This document shows positions 56,485-64,000 of a DNA stretch of 64,000 nt, one piece after another. The stretch lies in contig NZ_CP108581.1 in NCBI RefSeq assembly GCF_036010665.1, forward strand, positions 3,515,501 to 3,579,500, read 5' to 3'. Below the pieces are notes generated by a model, which saw nothing but the letters and a program-made list of their open reading frames with translations, was not told the DNA's origin and ran no database searches. Made by a program: the position numbers and the translations under genes. The first letter of the stretch is position 1, and each line of letters begins with the position of its first letter. Source of the DNA: Microbispora sp. NBC_01189. Its GTDB lineage: Bacteria; Actinomycetota; Actinomycetes; Streptosporangiales; Streptosporangiaceae.

Positions 56485-59400
56485 ATGAGACTTCGAGTCG
56501 CCATCCTCGGCGCGCTGTTCGCCGTGTTCGCGATTCCCGTCCCGGCGCAGGCGGCGGGGGCCTGCGGCACCGGTGGGAACGCGATCACCTGTGAGAATGA
56601 CAGTCCGGGTACATCTCCGGACGAATGGGATTCAGAGAGTGATACCTCTGACGGATCCACTATTGAGGGTTATTCCGATCAATTCAGCGTCGCCGGCGGC
56701 GCTACGGTCAATTTCAAGATCCGTACGAGCGCCACGGCGTTCACCGTGAAGATTTACCGGATCGGCTACTACCAGGGCAACGGCGCGCGGTTCGTCACGG
56801 AGCTGACGCCGAACGTCGCCGTCGCCCGGGCCAACCCGGCCACCTGCCCCACGAACGACACCACGGGCCTCACCGAGTGCTCCTGGAACACCGTCACGAG
56901 CTGGGCGGTCCCGTCCGGGCAGATCTCCGGCGTCTACTTCGCCCACCTCGTGCGCACGGACGGCACGAGCGACGGCAACAAGATCGTTTTTGTGGTGCGC
57001 AACGACGCGAGCACCAGCGCCGTGCTCTTCAAGACCTCCGACACCACCTGGCAGGCGTACAACGACTGGGGCGGCAACAGCCTGTACGGCGGCAGCGCCA
57101 ACACGGCCACGGGCCGCGCCGTCAAGGTGAGCTACAACCGCCCGTTCCACAACCGGAGCGGCACGACCGCCAGGGACTACCTGTTCAACGCCGAGTACCC
57201 GATGATCCGCTTCCTGGAGCGCAACGGGTACGACGTCAGCTACGCCGGCAGCATGGACGTGGACCGGAACCCCGGTGCGCTGCTGAACCACAGGACCCTG
57301 CTGTCGGTCGGGCACGACGAGTACTGGTCGGGGGCCGAGCGCGACGCCTTCACCGCGGCCAGGGACGCCGGGGTCAACCTCGCGTTCTTCAGCGGCAACG
57401 AGGTCTTCTGGAAGACCAGGTGGGAGAACGGCGCGGGCGACGTCCCGTACCGGACGCTGATCACCTACAAGGAGACCCACGACAACGCGAGGACCGATCC
57501 GTCCGAGGTCTGGACGGGCACCTGGCGCGACCCGCGCTTCAGCCCGCCGGCCGACGGCGGTAAGCCGGAGAACAGCCTCACCGGCACCCTGTGGACGGTC
57601 AACTGCTGCACCTACTCCATCACCGTCCCCTCCGCCGAAGGCAGGTTGCGCCTCTGGCGCAACACGAACCTGGCCACCCGCGCGTCGCTCGGTCAGTCCA
57701 CGACGTTGACCGACAGCACGCTCGGATACGAGTGGGACGAGGACGTCGACAACGGGTCGCGCCCCGCCGGTCTGTTCCGCATGTCGAGCACGACGGTCGA
57801 CGTCCCGGCGAAGATCCAGGACTGGGGCACGAACGTGGCGGCAGGCACGGCCACCCACAGTCTGACGATGTACCGCGCGGCGAGCGGAGCCCTGGTGTTC
57901 GGCGCGGGCACCGTCCAGTGGGCGTGGGGTCTCGACGCCGAGCACGACGGCGACACCCCGGCGGCCGACCCGAACATGCAGCAGGCGACGGTCAACGTCC
58001 TGGCCGACATGGGCGTGCAGCCCGCCTCGCTGATGCCGGGCCTCGCCACGGTCGCCGCGTCGTCCGACCACACCGCCCCGACGTCGACGATCACCAGCCC
58101 GGCGGTCAACGCCTCGCTGAACAGCGGCGCCACGGTGACCGTCACCGGGACCGCGTCCGACTCCGGCGGTGGCAGGGTCGGTGGCGTGGAGGTCTCCACC
58201 GACGGCGGCGCCACGTGGCATCCCGCGAACGGCCGCGAGAGCTGGTCCTACACCTGGACGGCCACCGGGTCCGGCACAGTGAACATCAAGAGCCGGGCGG
58301 TCGACGACAGCGCCAACCTGGAGACGCCCGGCGCCGGCCGCAACGTGACCGTCAAGTGCCCGTGCAGCATCTATCCGCCCTCCCACGTCCCCGCGGCCCC
58401 GACGGGCACCGACACCTCCGCCATCGAACTCGGCGTGAAGTTCCGCCCGGCGGTCAACGGCTGGGTCACCGGCGTCAAGTTCTACAAGGGCACGGGCAAC
58501 ACCGGGACCCACACGGGCTCCCTGTGGAAGCTCGACGGAACGCTCCTCGCCACCGGCACGTTCTCGGGTGAGAGCGCGACCGGATGGCAGACGATGACCT
58601 TCCCCAGCGCCGTCACCGTGACCGCGGGCACCACCTACGTCGCCTCCTACTACGCGCCGGTCGGGCGCTACTCATCGACCGCGGGGGCCTTCTGGGGTCA
58701 GTCGTACACGCGGGCGCCGTTGACCGCGCCCAGCACCGCGGAGGCCGGCGGCAACGGCGTCTACCGGGTGGGCGCCGGATTCCCCAACAGCTCCTACCGG
58801 GGCGGCGACTACGGCGTGGACGTCGTGTTCGCCACCCAGGACACCTTCCCGCCGGGCGTCGTCAACTCGACGCCGTACGCCGGCTCCTCCAGCGTCCCGG
58901 CGAACGTGGCCCCGACGATCACGTTCAACGAGCCGGTCCAGAGCGGTTCCGCGACCCTCACGGTCAAGGGGCCGGGCGGCGTCTCCGTCCCCGGTACGGC
59001 GTCGCTCGACGGCTCGGCCGCCAAGCTGACCTTCACCCCGTCGAGCACGCTCGCCAACAGCACCACGTACACCGTGGCCGTCAGCGGGGCCAAGGACACG
59101 GCGGGCAACACGATGCAGGGGACCTACAGCTTCACCTTCAGAACGGCGAAGGCGACGCTTCCCCCCGGGCAGTGCCCCTGCTCGATCTGGGACGACCTCG
59201 CCCTTCCGGCGACGGCGAGCACGGACGACCCCAACGAGGTGGAGCTGGGCGTGAAGTTCCGCGCCTCCGTCGACGGCCTGGTCACCGGCGTCCGCTTCTA
59301 CAAGGGTGTGGCGAACACCGGGACCCACATCGGGACCCTGTGGTCGGCGGCGGGCACCGCTCTCGCCTCGGCCACGTTCACCAACGAGTCCACCCTCGGC

Positions 59401-60462
59401 TGGCAGGAGGTGACCTTCTCCTCGCCGGTGCCGGTCACGGAGGGCACCACCTACGTCGCGTCGTACCACACCATGGCGGGCAACTACGCGGTGACAAGTT
59501 CCGGGCTGTCCTCGGCCGTCACCCGAGGCCCGCTCACGGCGCTGGGCAACGGCCAGGACGGGGGCAACGGCCTGTACGCCTATGGTTCCCGGCGGTTCCC
59601 CACCGGGTCGTGGGGGGCCTCGAACTACTGGGTCGACGCGGTGTTCTCGGTGCCGCCGGACGTCACCCCGCCGACCGTGGCGCGCAAGGCGCCGGCCGAC
59701 GCCGCCACCGGCGTCCCGGCCTCCACCGTCATCCGGGCGACCTTCAGCGAGGCCGTGCAGAGCGGCACCCCGGTGATCACGGTGGACGGGCCGGGCGGCG
59801 TGCCGGTGAGCGGCGGCGCCTCGCTCGACCCCTCCCGGAAGGTGCTCACCTTCACGCCGGCCGCCGTGCTGGGCGACGGCAAGCAGTACACGGTGCGGGT
59901 GAGCGGAGCCAAGGACGACGCGGGCAACACGATGACGCAGACCCAGTGGTCGTTCACGACGACCGGTGACTGCCCGTGCTCCATCTGGGAGAGCGACGCT
60001 CTCCCCGGCAACGTGGCCGAGAACGACGCCTCGGGGATCGAGGTGGGTGTCAAGTTCCGGTCCGACGTCGACGGTCAGATCACCGGCGTCCGCTTCTACA
60101 AGGGCCCGGGTAACACCGGAACCCACATCGGGAGTCTGTGGGCGGCGGACGGCACGCGACTCGCCACCGGCACCTTCTCCGGCGAGACGTCCGGCGGCTG
60201 GCAGACGCTGACGTTCACCACCCCGGTGCCGATCACCGCCGGCACGACGTACGTCGCGTCCTACTACGCGCCGAACGGCCGCTACTCGGGAGACGGGGGC
60301 TACTTCAACTCCGGTCCCGCCGTCAACGGTCACCTGACCGCGCTCGCCAACGGCGGCGGCTCGGCCGGAAACGGCGTGTACGCCTACGGCGGCGCGTCCC
60401 AGTTCCCGCAGAACACCTACAACGGCGCCAACTACTGGGTCGACGTCGTCTTCCACCCCTAG
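56485..60462 (+). CDS. Giant secreted protein: dimethylformamidase-like region, Ig-like domains and three DUF4082 modules
   Basis: A 1325-residue exported protein. The ATG at 56485 has AAGGA upstream; signal peptide 1-23 (ending PAQA). Residues about 50-525 resemble the C-terminal domain of N,N-dimethylformamidase large subunits: FKIYRIGYYQGNG-type start, TWQAYNDWGGNSLYG, SYNRPF, then EYPMIRFLERNGYDVSYAGS, LSVGHDEYWSGAERDAFTAA and FFSGNEVFWKTRW. Next come an Ig-like domain (535-625), DUF4082 copy 1 (628-785), Ig-like (790-885), DUF4082 copy 2 (892-1050), Ig-like (1055-1150) and DUF4082 copy 3 (1157-1325). Each DUF4082 starts with CPCSIW/Y and has GVKFRxxVDGxITGVRFYKG. It is probably a surface protein that binds or processes the polysaccharide; the reaction is unknown. 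Confidence 0.85.
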   Translation: MRLRVAILGALFAVFAIPVPAQAAGACGTGGNAITCENDSPGTSPDEWDSESDTSDGSTIEGYSDQFSVAGGATVNFKIRTSATAFTVKIYRIGYYQGNGARFVTELTPNVAVARANPATCPTNDTTGLTECSWNTVTSWAVPSGQISGVYFAHLVRTDGTSDGNKIVFVVRNDASTSAVLFKTSDTTWQAYNDWGGNSLYGGSANTATGRAVKVSYNRPFHNRSGTTARDYLFNAEYPMIRFLERNGYDVSYAGSMDVDRNPGALLNHRTLLSVGHDEYWSGAERDAFTAARDAGVNLAFFSGNEVFWKTRWENGAGDVPYRTLITYKETHDNARTDPSEVWTGTWRDPRFSPPADGGKPENSLTGTLWTVNCCTYSITVPSAEGRLRLWRNTNLATRASLGQSTTLTDSTLGYEWDEDVDNGSRPAGLFRMSSTTVDVPAKIQDWGTNVAAGTATHSLTMYRAASGALVFGAGTVQWAWGLDAEHDGDTPAADPNMQQATVNVLADMGVQPASLMPGLATVAASSDHTAPTSTITSPAVNASLNSGATVTVTGTASDSGGGRVGGVEVSTDGGATWHPANGRESWSYTWTATGSGTVNIKSRAVDDSANLETPGAGRNVTVKCPCSIYPPSHVPAAPTGTDTSAIELGVKFRPAVNGWVTGVKFYKGTGNTGTHTGSLWKLDGTLLATGTFSGESATGWQTMTFPSAVTVTAGTTYVASYYAPVGRYSSTAGAFWGQSYTRAPLTAPSTAEAGGNGVYRVGAGFPNSSYRGGDYGVDVVFATQDTFPPGVVNSTPYAGSSSVPANVAPTITFNEPVQSGSATLTVKGPGGVSVPGTASLDGSAAKLTFTPSSTLANSTTYTVAVSGAKDTAGNTMQGTYSFTFRTAKATLPPGQCPCSIWDDLALPATASTDDPNEVELGVKFRASVDGLVTGVRFYKGVANTGTHIGTLWSAAGTALASATFTNESTLGWQEVTFSSPVPVTEGTTYVASYHTMAGNYAVTSSGLSSAVTRGPLTALGNGQDGGNGLYAYGSRRFPTGSWGASNYWVDAVFSVPPDVTPPTVARKAPADAATGVPASTVIRATFSEAVQSGTPVITVDGPGGVPVSGGASLDPSRKVLTFTPAAVLGDGKQYTVRVSGAKDDAGNTMTQTQWSFTTTGDCPCSIWESDALPGNVAENDASGIEVGVKFRSDVDGQITGVRFYKGPGNTGTHIGSLWAADGTRLATGTFSGETSGGWQTLTFTTPVPITAGTTYVASYYAPNGRYSGDGGYFNSGPAVNGHLTALANGGGSAGNGVYAYGGASQFPQNTYNGANYWVDVVFHP

Positions 60463-60467
60463 CCGGA

Positions 60468-60506
60468 GGCGGCGGGCCGTACCGGGAAGCGGTCCGGCCC
60501 GCCGCC
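60468..60506 (+). terminator. Strong hairpin after the DUF4082 gene
   Basis: 12-bp perfect arms (GGCGGCGGGCCG and its complement) with a 15-base loop start five bases after the stop. It may end most transcripts of the first part of the operon or reduce expression of the downstream sugar genes. Confidence 0.6.
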
Positions 60507-60531
60507 GTCCGTCTCGACAGAAGGGACAGCA

Positions 60532-61563
60532 GTGTCTTCACCGATCGGGCTGGCCGTCATCGGCGCCGGGTACTGGGGGCCGAACCTGGTCCGCAACGCG
60601 CAGGCGACGCCCGCCCTGCGGCTGGAGTGGCTCTGCGACCTGGACCTCGGCCGTGCCCGGTCGGTGCTCGGGTCCTACTCCACGGTGCGGGCCACCACGT
60701 CCGTCGAGCAGGTGCTCGCGGACCCGTCCGTCGCCGCCGTCGCCATCGCGACCCCGGCGGCCACCCACTTCGAACTCGTCCGCGCCGCGCTCGAAGCCGG
60801 CAAGCACGTGCTGGTCGAGAAGCCCCTCACACCGGACGCGGATGAGGCGGGCAAACTGGTCGAGCTGGCCGAGGAATCGGGCCTGGCACTCATGCTCGAC
60901 CACACGTACTGCTACACCCCCGCCGTCCGGCACATCCGTGAGCTGGTTCGCGGCGGCGGCGTGGGAGACGTCCAGTTCATCGACTCGGTCCGCATCAACC
61001 TGGGGCTGGTCCAGCCCGACGTGGACGTCCTGTGGGATCTCGCGCCCCACGACCTGTCCATCCTCGACTTCGTCCTCCCCGACGACGTGCGGCCCATCGC
61101 GGTGGCGACGCACGGCGCGGATCCGATCGGAGCGGGCCGCACCTGCGTGGCCTACCTCACCCTCTGGCTGTCCACCGGAAGCATCGCCCACATCCACGTC
61201 AACTGGCTGAGTCCCACGAAGATCCGGACGATGGTGCTCGGCGGTTCGCGTCGCACGATCGTCTGGGACGACCTGAACCCCTCCCAGCGGGTCGGCGTCT
61301 ACGACCGGGGTGTGGACCGGCAGCCCGGCGAGCTCGGCCCCGACGAGCGCCGCCGGGCCCTCATCTCCTACCGTCTGGGTGACATCCACGTGCCGGCCCT
61401 GCCCGAAGGCGAGGCCCTTCGCGGGGTGATGAGCGAGTTCGCGAGCGCCATCGCGGAGGGACGGGCGCCGTTGACCGACGGACGTTCCGGCCTGCGTATC
61501 CTGCGTCTGCTGGAAGCGGCGTCCCGCAGCCTCGACAATGGTGGCGTACGGGTCGAACTGTGA
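60532..61563 (+). CDS. Gfo/Idh/MocA-family oxidoreductase (WlbA-like)
   Basis: A 343-residue enzyme starting at GTG 60532. NAD site IGAGYWGPNLVRNAQATPAL; ATPAATHFELVRAALEAGKH; the family motif VEKPLT with catalytic Lys; then LMLDHTYCYTPAVRHIRELV and DLAPHDLSILDFVL with His. The C-terminal sheet domain has SIAHIHVNWLSPTKIRTMVL. The GYWGPNLVRN and DHTYCYTPAV wording is close to WlbA/WbpB-type enzymes, which oxidise C3 of UDP-N-acetyl-glucosaminuronate so that an aminotransferase can act. Substrate assignment is inference from context. Confidence 0.82.
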   Translation: MSSPIGLAVIGAGYWGPNLVRNAQATPALRLEWLCDLDLGRARSVLGSYSTVRATTSVEQVLADPSVAAVAIATPAATHFELVRAALEAGKHVLVEKPLTPDADEAGKLVELAEESGLALMLDHTYCYTPAVRHIRELVRGGGVGDVQFIDSVRINLGLVQPDVDVLWDLAPHDLSILDFVLPDDVRPIAVATHGADPIGAGRTCVAYLTLWLSTGSIAHIHVNWLSPTKIRTMVLGGSRRTIVWDDLNPSQRVGVYDRGVDRQPGELGPDERRRALISYRLGDIHVPALPEGEALRGVMSEFASAIAEGRAPLTDGRSGLRILRLLEAASRSLDNGGVRVEL

Positions 61564-61611
61564 TCATCCCCTCGTCCCCACTCGGCGATCCAGAAATCGA
61601 ATGAGGAGTCA

Positions 61612-62604
61612 ATGACACACGCGTATCCGGCACTGACCGGAAGCCGGTGCCTCGTCACGGGAGGCGCGGGGACGATCGGGTCGGCCGTCGTCGACCAGCT
61701 CGCGCGGGCCGGAGCCGGCGAGATCGTCGTCCTGGACAACCTCGTCCGCGGCCGCAGGGAGAACCTGGCGCAGGCGGGCGGGGCGGTGCGCCTGGTCGAG
61801 GGCGACATCCTGGACCGCGACCTGGTCAAGACCCTCACCGACGGCGTGGACTACGTCTTCCACCTCGCGGCCATCCGCATCACCCAGTGCGTGGAGGAGC
61901 CTCGCCTGGCCAACGACGTCCTGGTCAACGGCACGCTGAACGTGGTCGAGGCGGCGGTGGACGCGGGCGTGCGCAAGGTCGTCGCCTCCTCCTCCGCCTC
62001 CGTCTACGGCCTGGCCGAGGTCTTCCCCACCTCGGAGAACCACCACCCGTACGACAACGACACACTCTACGGCGCGGCCAAGCTCTACAACGAGGGCATG
62101 CTGCGCAGCTTCCGGGCCACGCGCGGCCTCGACTACGTGGCGCTGCGGTACTTCAACGTCTACGGCCCCCGGATGGACGTCCACGGGCTCTACACGGAAG
62201 TGCTCATCCGGTGGATGGAGCGGATCGCCGGAGGGCAGCCGCCGCTGATCCTCGGCGACGGCGAGCAGACGATGGACTTCGTCTACACCGAGGACATCGC
62301 GAGGGCCAATCTGGCCGCGGCGGCGGCCGGCGTGAGCGGCGAGGTCTTCAACATCGCCGGCGGCGCCGAGATCAGCCTGACCGGCCTCGCCGAAGCCCTG
62401 CTTGGCGTGATGGGCAGCGACCTGCGGCCGGAGTACGGGCCGCCGCGCCGGGCGAACAACGTCACGCGGCGGCTCGCGGACATCTCCCGCGCGGCGGACC
62501 TCCTCGGCTGGAAGCCGGAGATCGGCCTGGAGGAGGGGCTCTCCCGCCTCGTCGCCTGGTGGCGGGAGACGACGGCCGCGGCGGCGGGAGGCCGGGCGCG
62601 GTGA
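61612..62604 (+). CDS. NAD-dependent nucleotide-sugar epimerase/dehydratase (extended SDR)
   Basis: A 330-residue enzyme. NAD site VTGGAGTIGSAVVDQLARAG; VFHLAAIRITQCVEEPRLAN; SSSASVYGLAEVFPTSENHH; YGAAKLYNEGML with Tyr-x3-Lys; YFNVYGPRMDVHGLYTEVLI; DFVYTEDIARANL. The AxRITQC segment is typical of UDP-glucose/GlcNAc 4-epimerase-like enzymes that accompany WlbA-type genes. It overlaps the next gene by four bases (GTGA), so they are coupled. Confidence 0.88.
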   Translation: MTHAYPALTGSRCLVTGGAGTIGSAVVDQLARAGAGEIVVLDNLVRGRRENLAQAGGAVRLVEGDILDRDLVKTLTDGVDYVFHLAAIRITQCVEEPRLANDVLVNGTLNVVEAAVDAGVRKVVASSSASVYGLAEVFPTSENHHPYDNDTLYGAAKLYNEGMLRSFRATRGLDYVALRYFNVYGPRMDVHGLYTEVLIRWMERIAGGQPPLILGDGEQTMDFVYTEDIARANLAAAAAGVSGEVFNIAGGAEISLTGLAEALLGVMGSDLRPEYGPPRRANNVTRRLADISRAADLLGWKPEIGLEEGLSRLVAWWRETTAAAAGGRAR

Positions 62605-63782
62605 GCGAAGGGCTCCTCGTCTACTTCGCGGGAAGCTACTACGACGGCTCCGTGGCGGGAACCGACCGCCACATCGCCGACCGCCTGGCCACCGGACGCG
62701 ACGTGCTCTACGTCAACCCGCCCGTCGCGGTGGCGGCCCGCAGGCGGAGGCCGGAGCTGGCGGGCACGCTGGCCCGCCCGCCGCTGGACGCGGCGGGTCC
62801 CGGCCTGTCCGTGCTCACCGTCCGGGTGCCGCCCGCCCGCAGCCGGCCGGGCGTCTATCCGCTCGTCGTCGCGCTGACCCGCCATGCGGTACGGCGGGCG
62901 CTGCGCCGCCTGGGACGGCGGGCCGAGGCGGTGATCGCCGCGAACTACGACGACGTCCTCGGCACGGCCGAGGGCGCGCGCACCCTGTTCTACGCCACCG
63001 ACGACATGGTGGCCGGCGCCCCGATGATGGGACTGCCGGTGCGGACCATGATCAGAGCCGAAGCGCGGCAACTGCGCAGGGCGGACGTGGTCGCGGTGGT
63101 CAGCCCCGCGCTGCGCGACCGCTTCGCCGCGCTCGGGCGGACCGCCGAGCTGGTCCCGAACGGCTGCGACGTGGCCGCCTACGCGAATGTGGACGACGCG
63201 CCGCCTCCCCCGGACGTGCCCTTCACTCCGGCGGACGGCCCGGTCGCGGGGTTCGTGGGCAACATCAACGAGCGGACCGACATCGCGATCCTGGAGTCGG
63301 TGGCCGCCGCCGGACCACTGCTCCTCGTCGGCCCCCGGAAGCCGGGCTTCGCCCCCGGCCGGTTCGACGAGCTGATCCGGCGGCCCACCGTCCGATGGGT
63401 GGGGAAGAAACCCTTCGCGGAGCTTCCGTCCTACCTGCGGGTGATCGACGTGGGAATAACGCCGTACGCCGACACCCCGTTCAACCAGGCCAGCTTTCCC
63501 CTGAAGACGCTGGAGTACCTGGCGGCGGGCCGTGCGGTCGTCTCCTCCGAACTGCCGGCCACCGCGCTGCTGCGGAGCGAACCGGACGGCCGGGAACTGA
63601 TCAGGACGGCCCGCTCGCCGGAGGAGTTCGCCCGGACGGTCGCGGAGGCGGCGCGGGAGCCGCGCACCCCCGGCCTGACCGGGCGCCGCAGGAACTTCGC
63701 CGCGCGGCACGACTGGTCGCAACGTGCCCTGGCGCTGGCCGGGCTGCTCGACAACGAGACGAGGGAGGTGTCACGGGCGTGA
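62601..63782 (+). CDS. Glycosyltransferase (GT4/TuaH-like)
   Basis: A 393-residue GT-B-type protein starting at GTG 62601. The N-terminal half has FAGSYYDGSVAGTDRHIADR, VLYVNPPV, and ARTLFYATDDMVAG. The link region VVAVVSPALRDRFAALGRTA ELVPNGCDV is the GT4 signature. The C-terminal half has VAGFVGNINERTDIAILESV, WVGKKPFAELPSYLRVIDVG ITPY and FPLKTLEYLAAGRAVVSSEL (the donor-binding E with PxK-E). It should add one sugar of the repeat unit. It overlaps both neighbours. Confidence 0.87.
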   Translation: MSEGLLVYFAGSYYDGSVAGTDRHIADRLATGRDVLYVNPPVAVAARRRRPELAGTLARPPLDAAGPGLSVLTVRVPPARSRPGVYPLVVALTRHAVRRALRRLGRRAEAVIAANYDDVLGTAEGARTLFYATDDMVAGAPMMGLPVRTMIRAEARQLRRADVVAVVSPALRDRFAALGRTAELVPNGCDVAAYANVDDAPPPPDVPFTPADGPVAGFVGNINERTDIAILESVAAAGPLLLVGPRKPGFAPGRFDELIRRPTVRWVGKKPFAELPSYLRVIDVGITPYADTPFNQASFPLKTLEYLAAGRAVVSSELPATALLRSEPDGRELIRTARSPEEFARTVAEAAREPRTPGLTGRRRNFAARHDWSQRALALAGLLDNETREVSRA

Positions 63783-64000
63783 TACCCGTGATGAAGCCGT
63801 GGTTCGGGCCGGAGGAGGCGGCCGCGGTCGCCGCGGCGGTGGAGTCCGGCTGGGTGGCCCAAGGGCCGAGGGTCGCGGAGTTCGAGGCGGCGTTCGCGGC
63901 GAGGATGAGCGCCGGACACGGCGTGGCCCTGTCCTCCTGCACGACCGCGCTCCACCTCGCACTGCTGCTCGCCGGAGTGGAGGAGGGGGACGAGGTCGTC
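63779..64000 (+). CDS. DegT/DnrJ/EryC1 aminotransferase, N-terminal part (cut by window edge)
   Basis: The visible 74 residues start at GTG 63779, overlapping the previous stop. IPVMKPWFGPEEAAAVAAAV, ESGWVAQGPRVAEFEAAFAA, and VALSSCTTALHLALLLAGVE EGDEVV are the standard opening of sugar aminotransferases of this family (PLP enzymes acting on keto-sugars). With the WlbA-like and WlbB-like genes it would complete the set for a 3-acetamido sugar: oxidation, transamination, acetylation. The catalytic Lys lies outside the window. Confidence 0.9.
   Translation, partial: MIPVMKPWFGPEEAAAVAAAVESGWVAQGPRVAEFEAAFAARMSAGHGVALSSCTTALHLALLLAGVEEGDEVV

Noticed and set aside
1-64000. tRNA, rRNA or replication-origin signals
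   Set aside because: No cloverleaf-like T-loop sequences, rRNA segments or clusters of DnaA boxes were noticed on either strand by eye.

Overview
The window is high-GC actinomycete DNA: strong third-position GC, many GTG starts, Shine-Dalgarno sites of the AGGAGG type, carbohydrate-active enzymes with CBM2 modules, a partial conservon, a c-di-AMP (ydaO-type) riboswitch on a cell-wall hydrolase, and the DUF574 methyltransferase and XRE-cupin families. The overall mix suggests a Streptosporangiaceae-like organism (inference; no rRNA or tRNA gene is present to confirm it).

Left part (1-24.7 kb): accessory and regulatory genes with scars. There is a cut-off DUF3887-like gene, fused remnants of an IS256 transposase and an AraC regulator, an LGFP-repeat secreted protein, an NB-ARC/TPR regulator, and a small locus for a two-domain ATP-grasp/phosphohistidine enzyme with two divergent regulators and a histidine phosphatase. 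Two secreted plant-polysaccharide enzymes follow (a feruloyl-esterase-like protein with CBM2 at 9.2-10.5 kb and a GH43-CBM6-CBM2 protein at 18.7-20.5 kb). Both are preceded by the same LacI-type palindrome, so they probably form a small hemicellulose regulon. Between them an IS200/IS605-type element (frameshifted tnpA, intact tnpB) sits in a BtrH-like gene that is now broken. An NlpC/P60 hydrolase has a c-di-AMP riboswitch and apparently a CTG start. A FAD monooxygenase/TetR pair and an SPFH-RHH-GPP34 operon with a perfect 16-bp palindrome come next.

Centre (24.7-44.7 kb): an oxidoreductase/HTH/membrane operon lies beside what I consider the most interesting locus, a compact putative RiPP cluster at 26.45-29.86 kb. 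It encodes an E1-like (ThiF/MccB fold) adenylating enzyme with an N-terminal extension resembling a RiPP recognition element, a 41-residue precursor-like peptide ending in Asn, a DUF6879-type protein, and a membrane M50 protease with a PqqD-like N-terminus. Further genes encode a lipoprotein transglycosylase, a large membrane protein, a DUF574 methyltransferase, an orphan HypF zinc-finger protein, four small secreted proteins (two in tandem share a two-Cys C-terminal motif), a two-gene conservon remnant (sensor kinase plus DUF742), and an EamA exporter whose promoter overlaps a GntR-type operator near a GntR gene.

Right part (43.6-64 kb): a cell-envelope or exopolysaccharide cluster. An LCP ligase faces a polyprenyl-phosphate sugar transferase that starts a tightly coupled run: rmlA, rmlB, rmlD, an MFS transporter, a toroid-fold protein, a CpsF/TagA-GT2 fusion, a GT2 enzyme on the opposite strand, and a WlbB-like acetyltransferase. 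It continues with a TolB-like anchored protein, a 1325-residue secreted protein with a dimethylformamidase-like region and three DUF4082 modules, a Gfo/Idh/MocA oxidoreductase, a nucleotide-sugar epimerase, a GT4-like transferase and a DegT aminotransferase cut by the window edge. The acetyltransferase, oxidoreductase and aminotransferase together resemble the Wlb route to acetamido-sugars. No rmlC is seen here.
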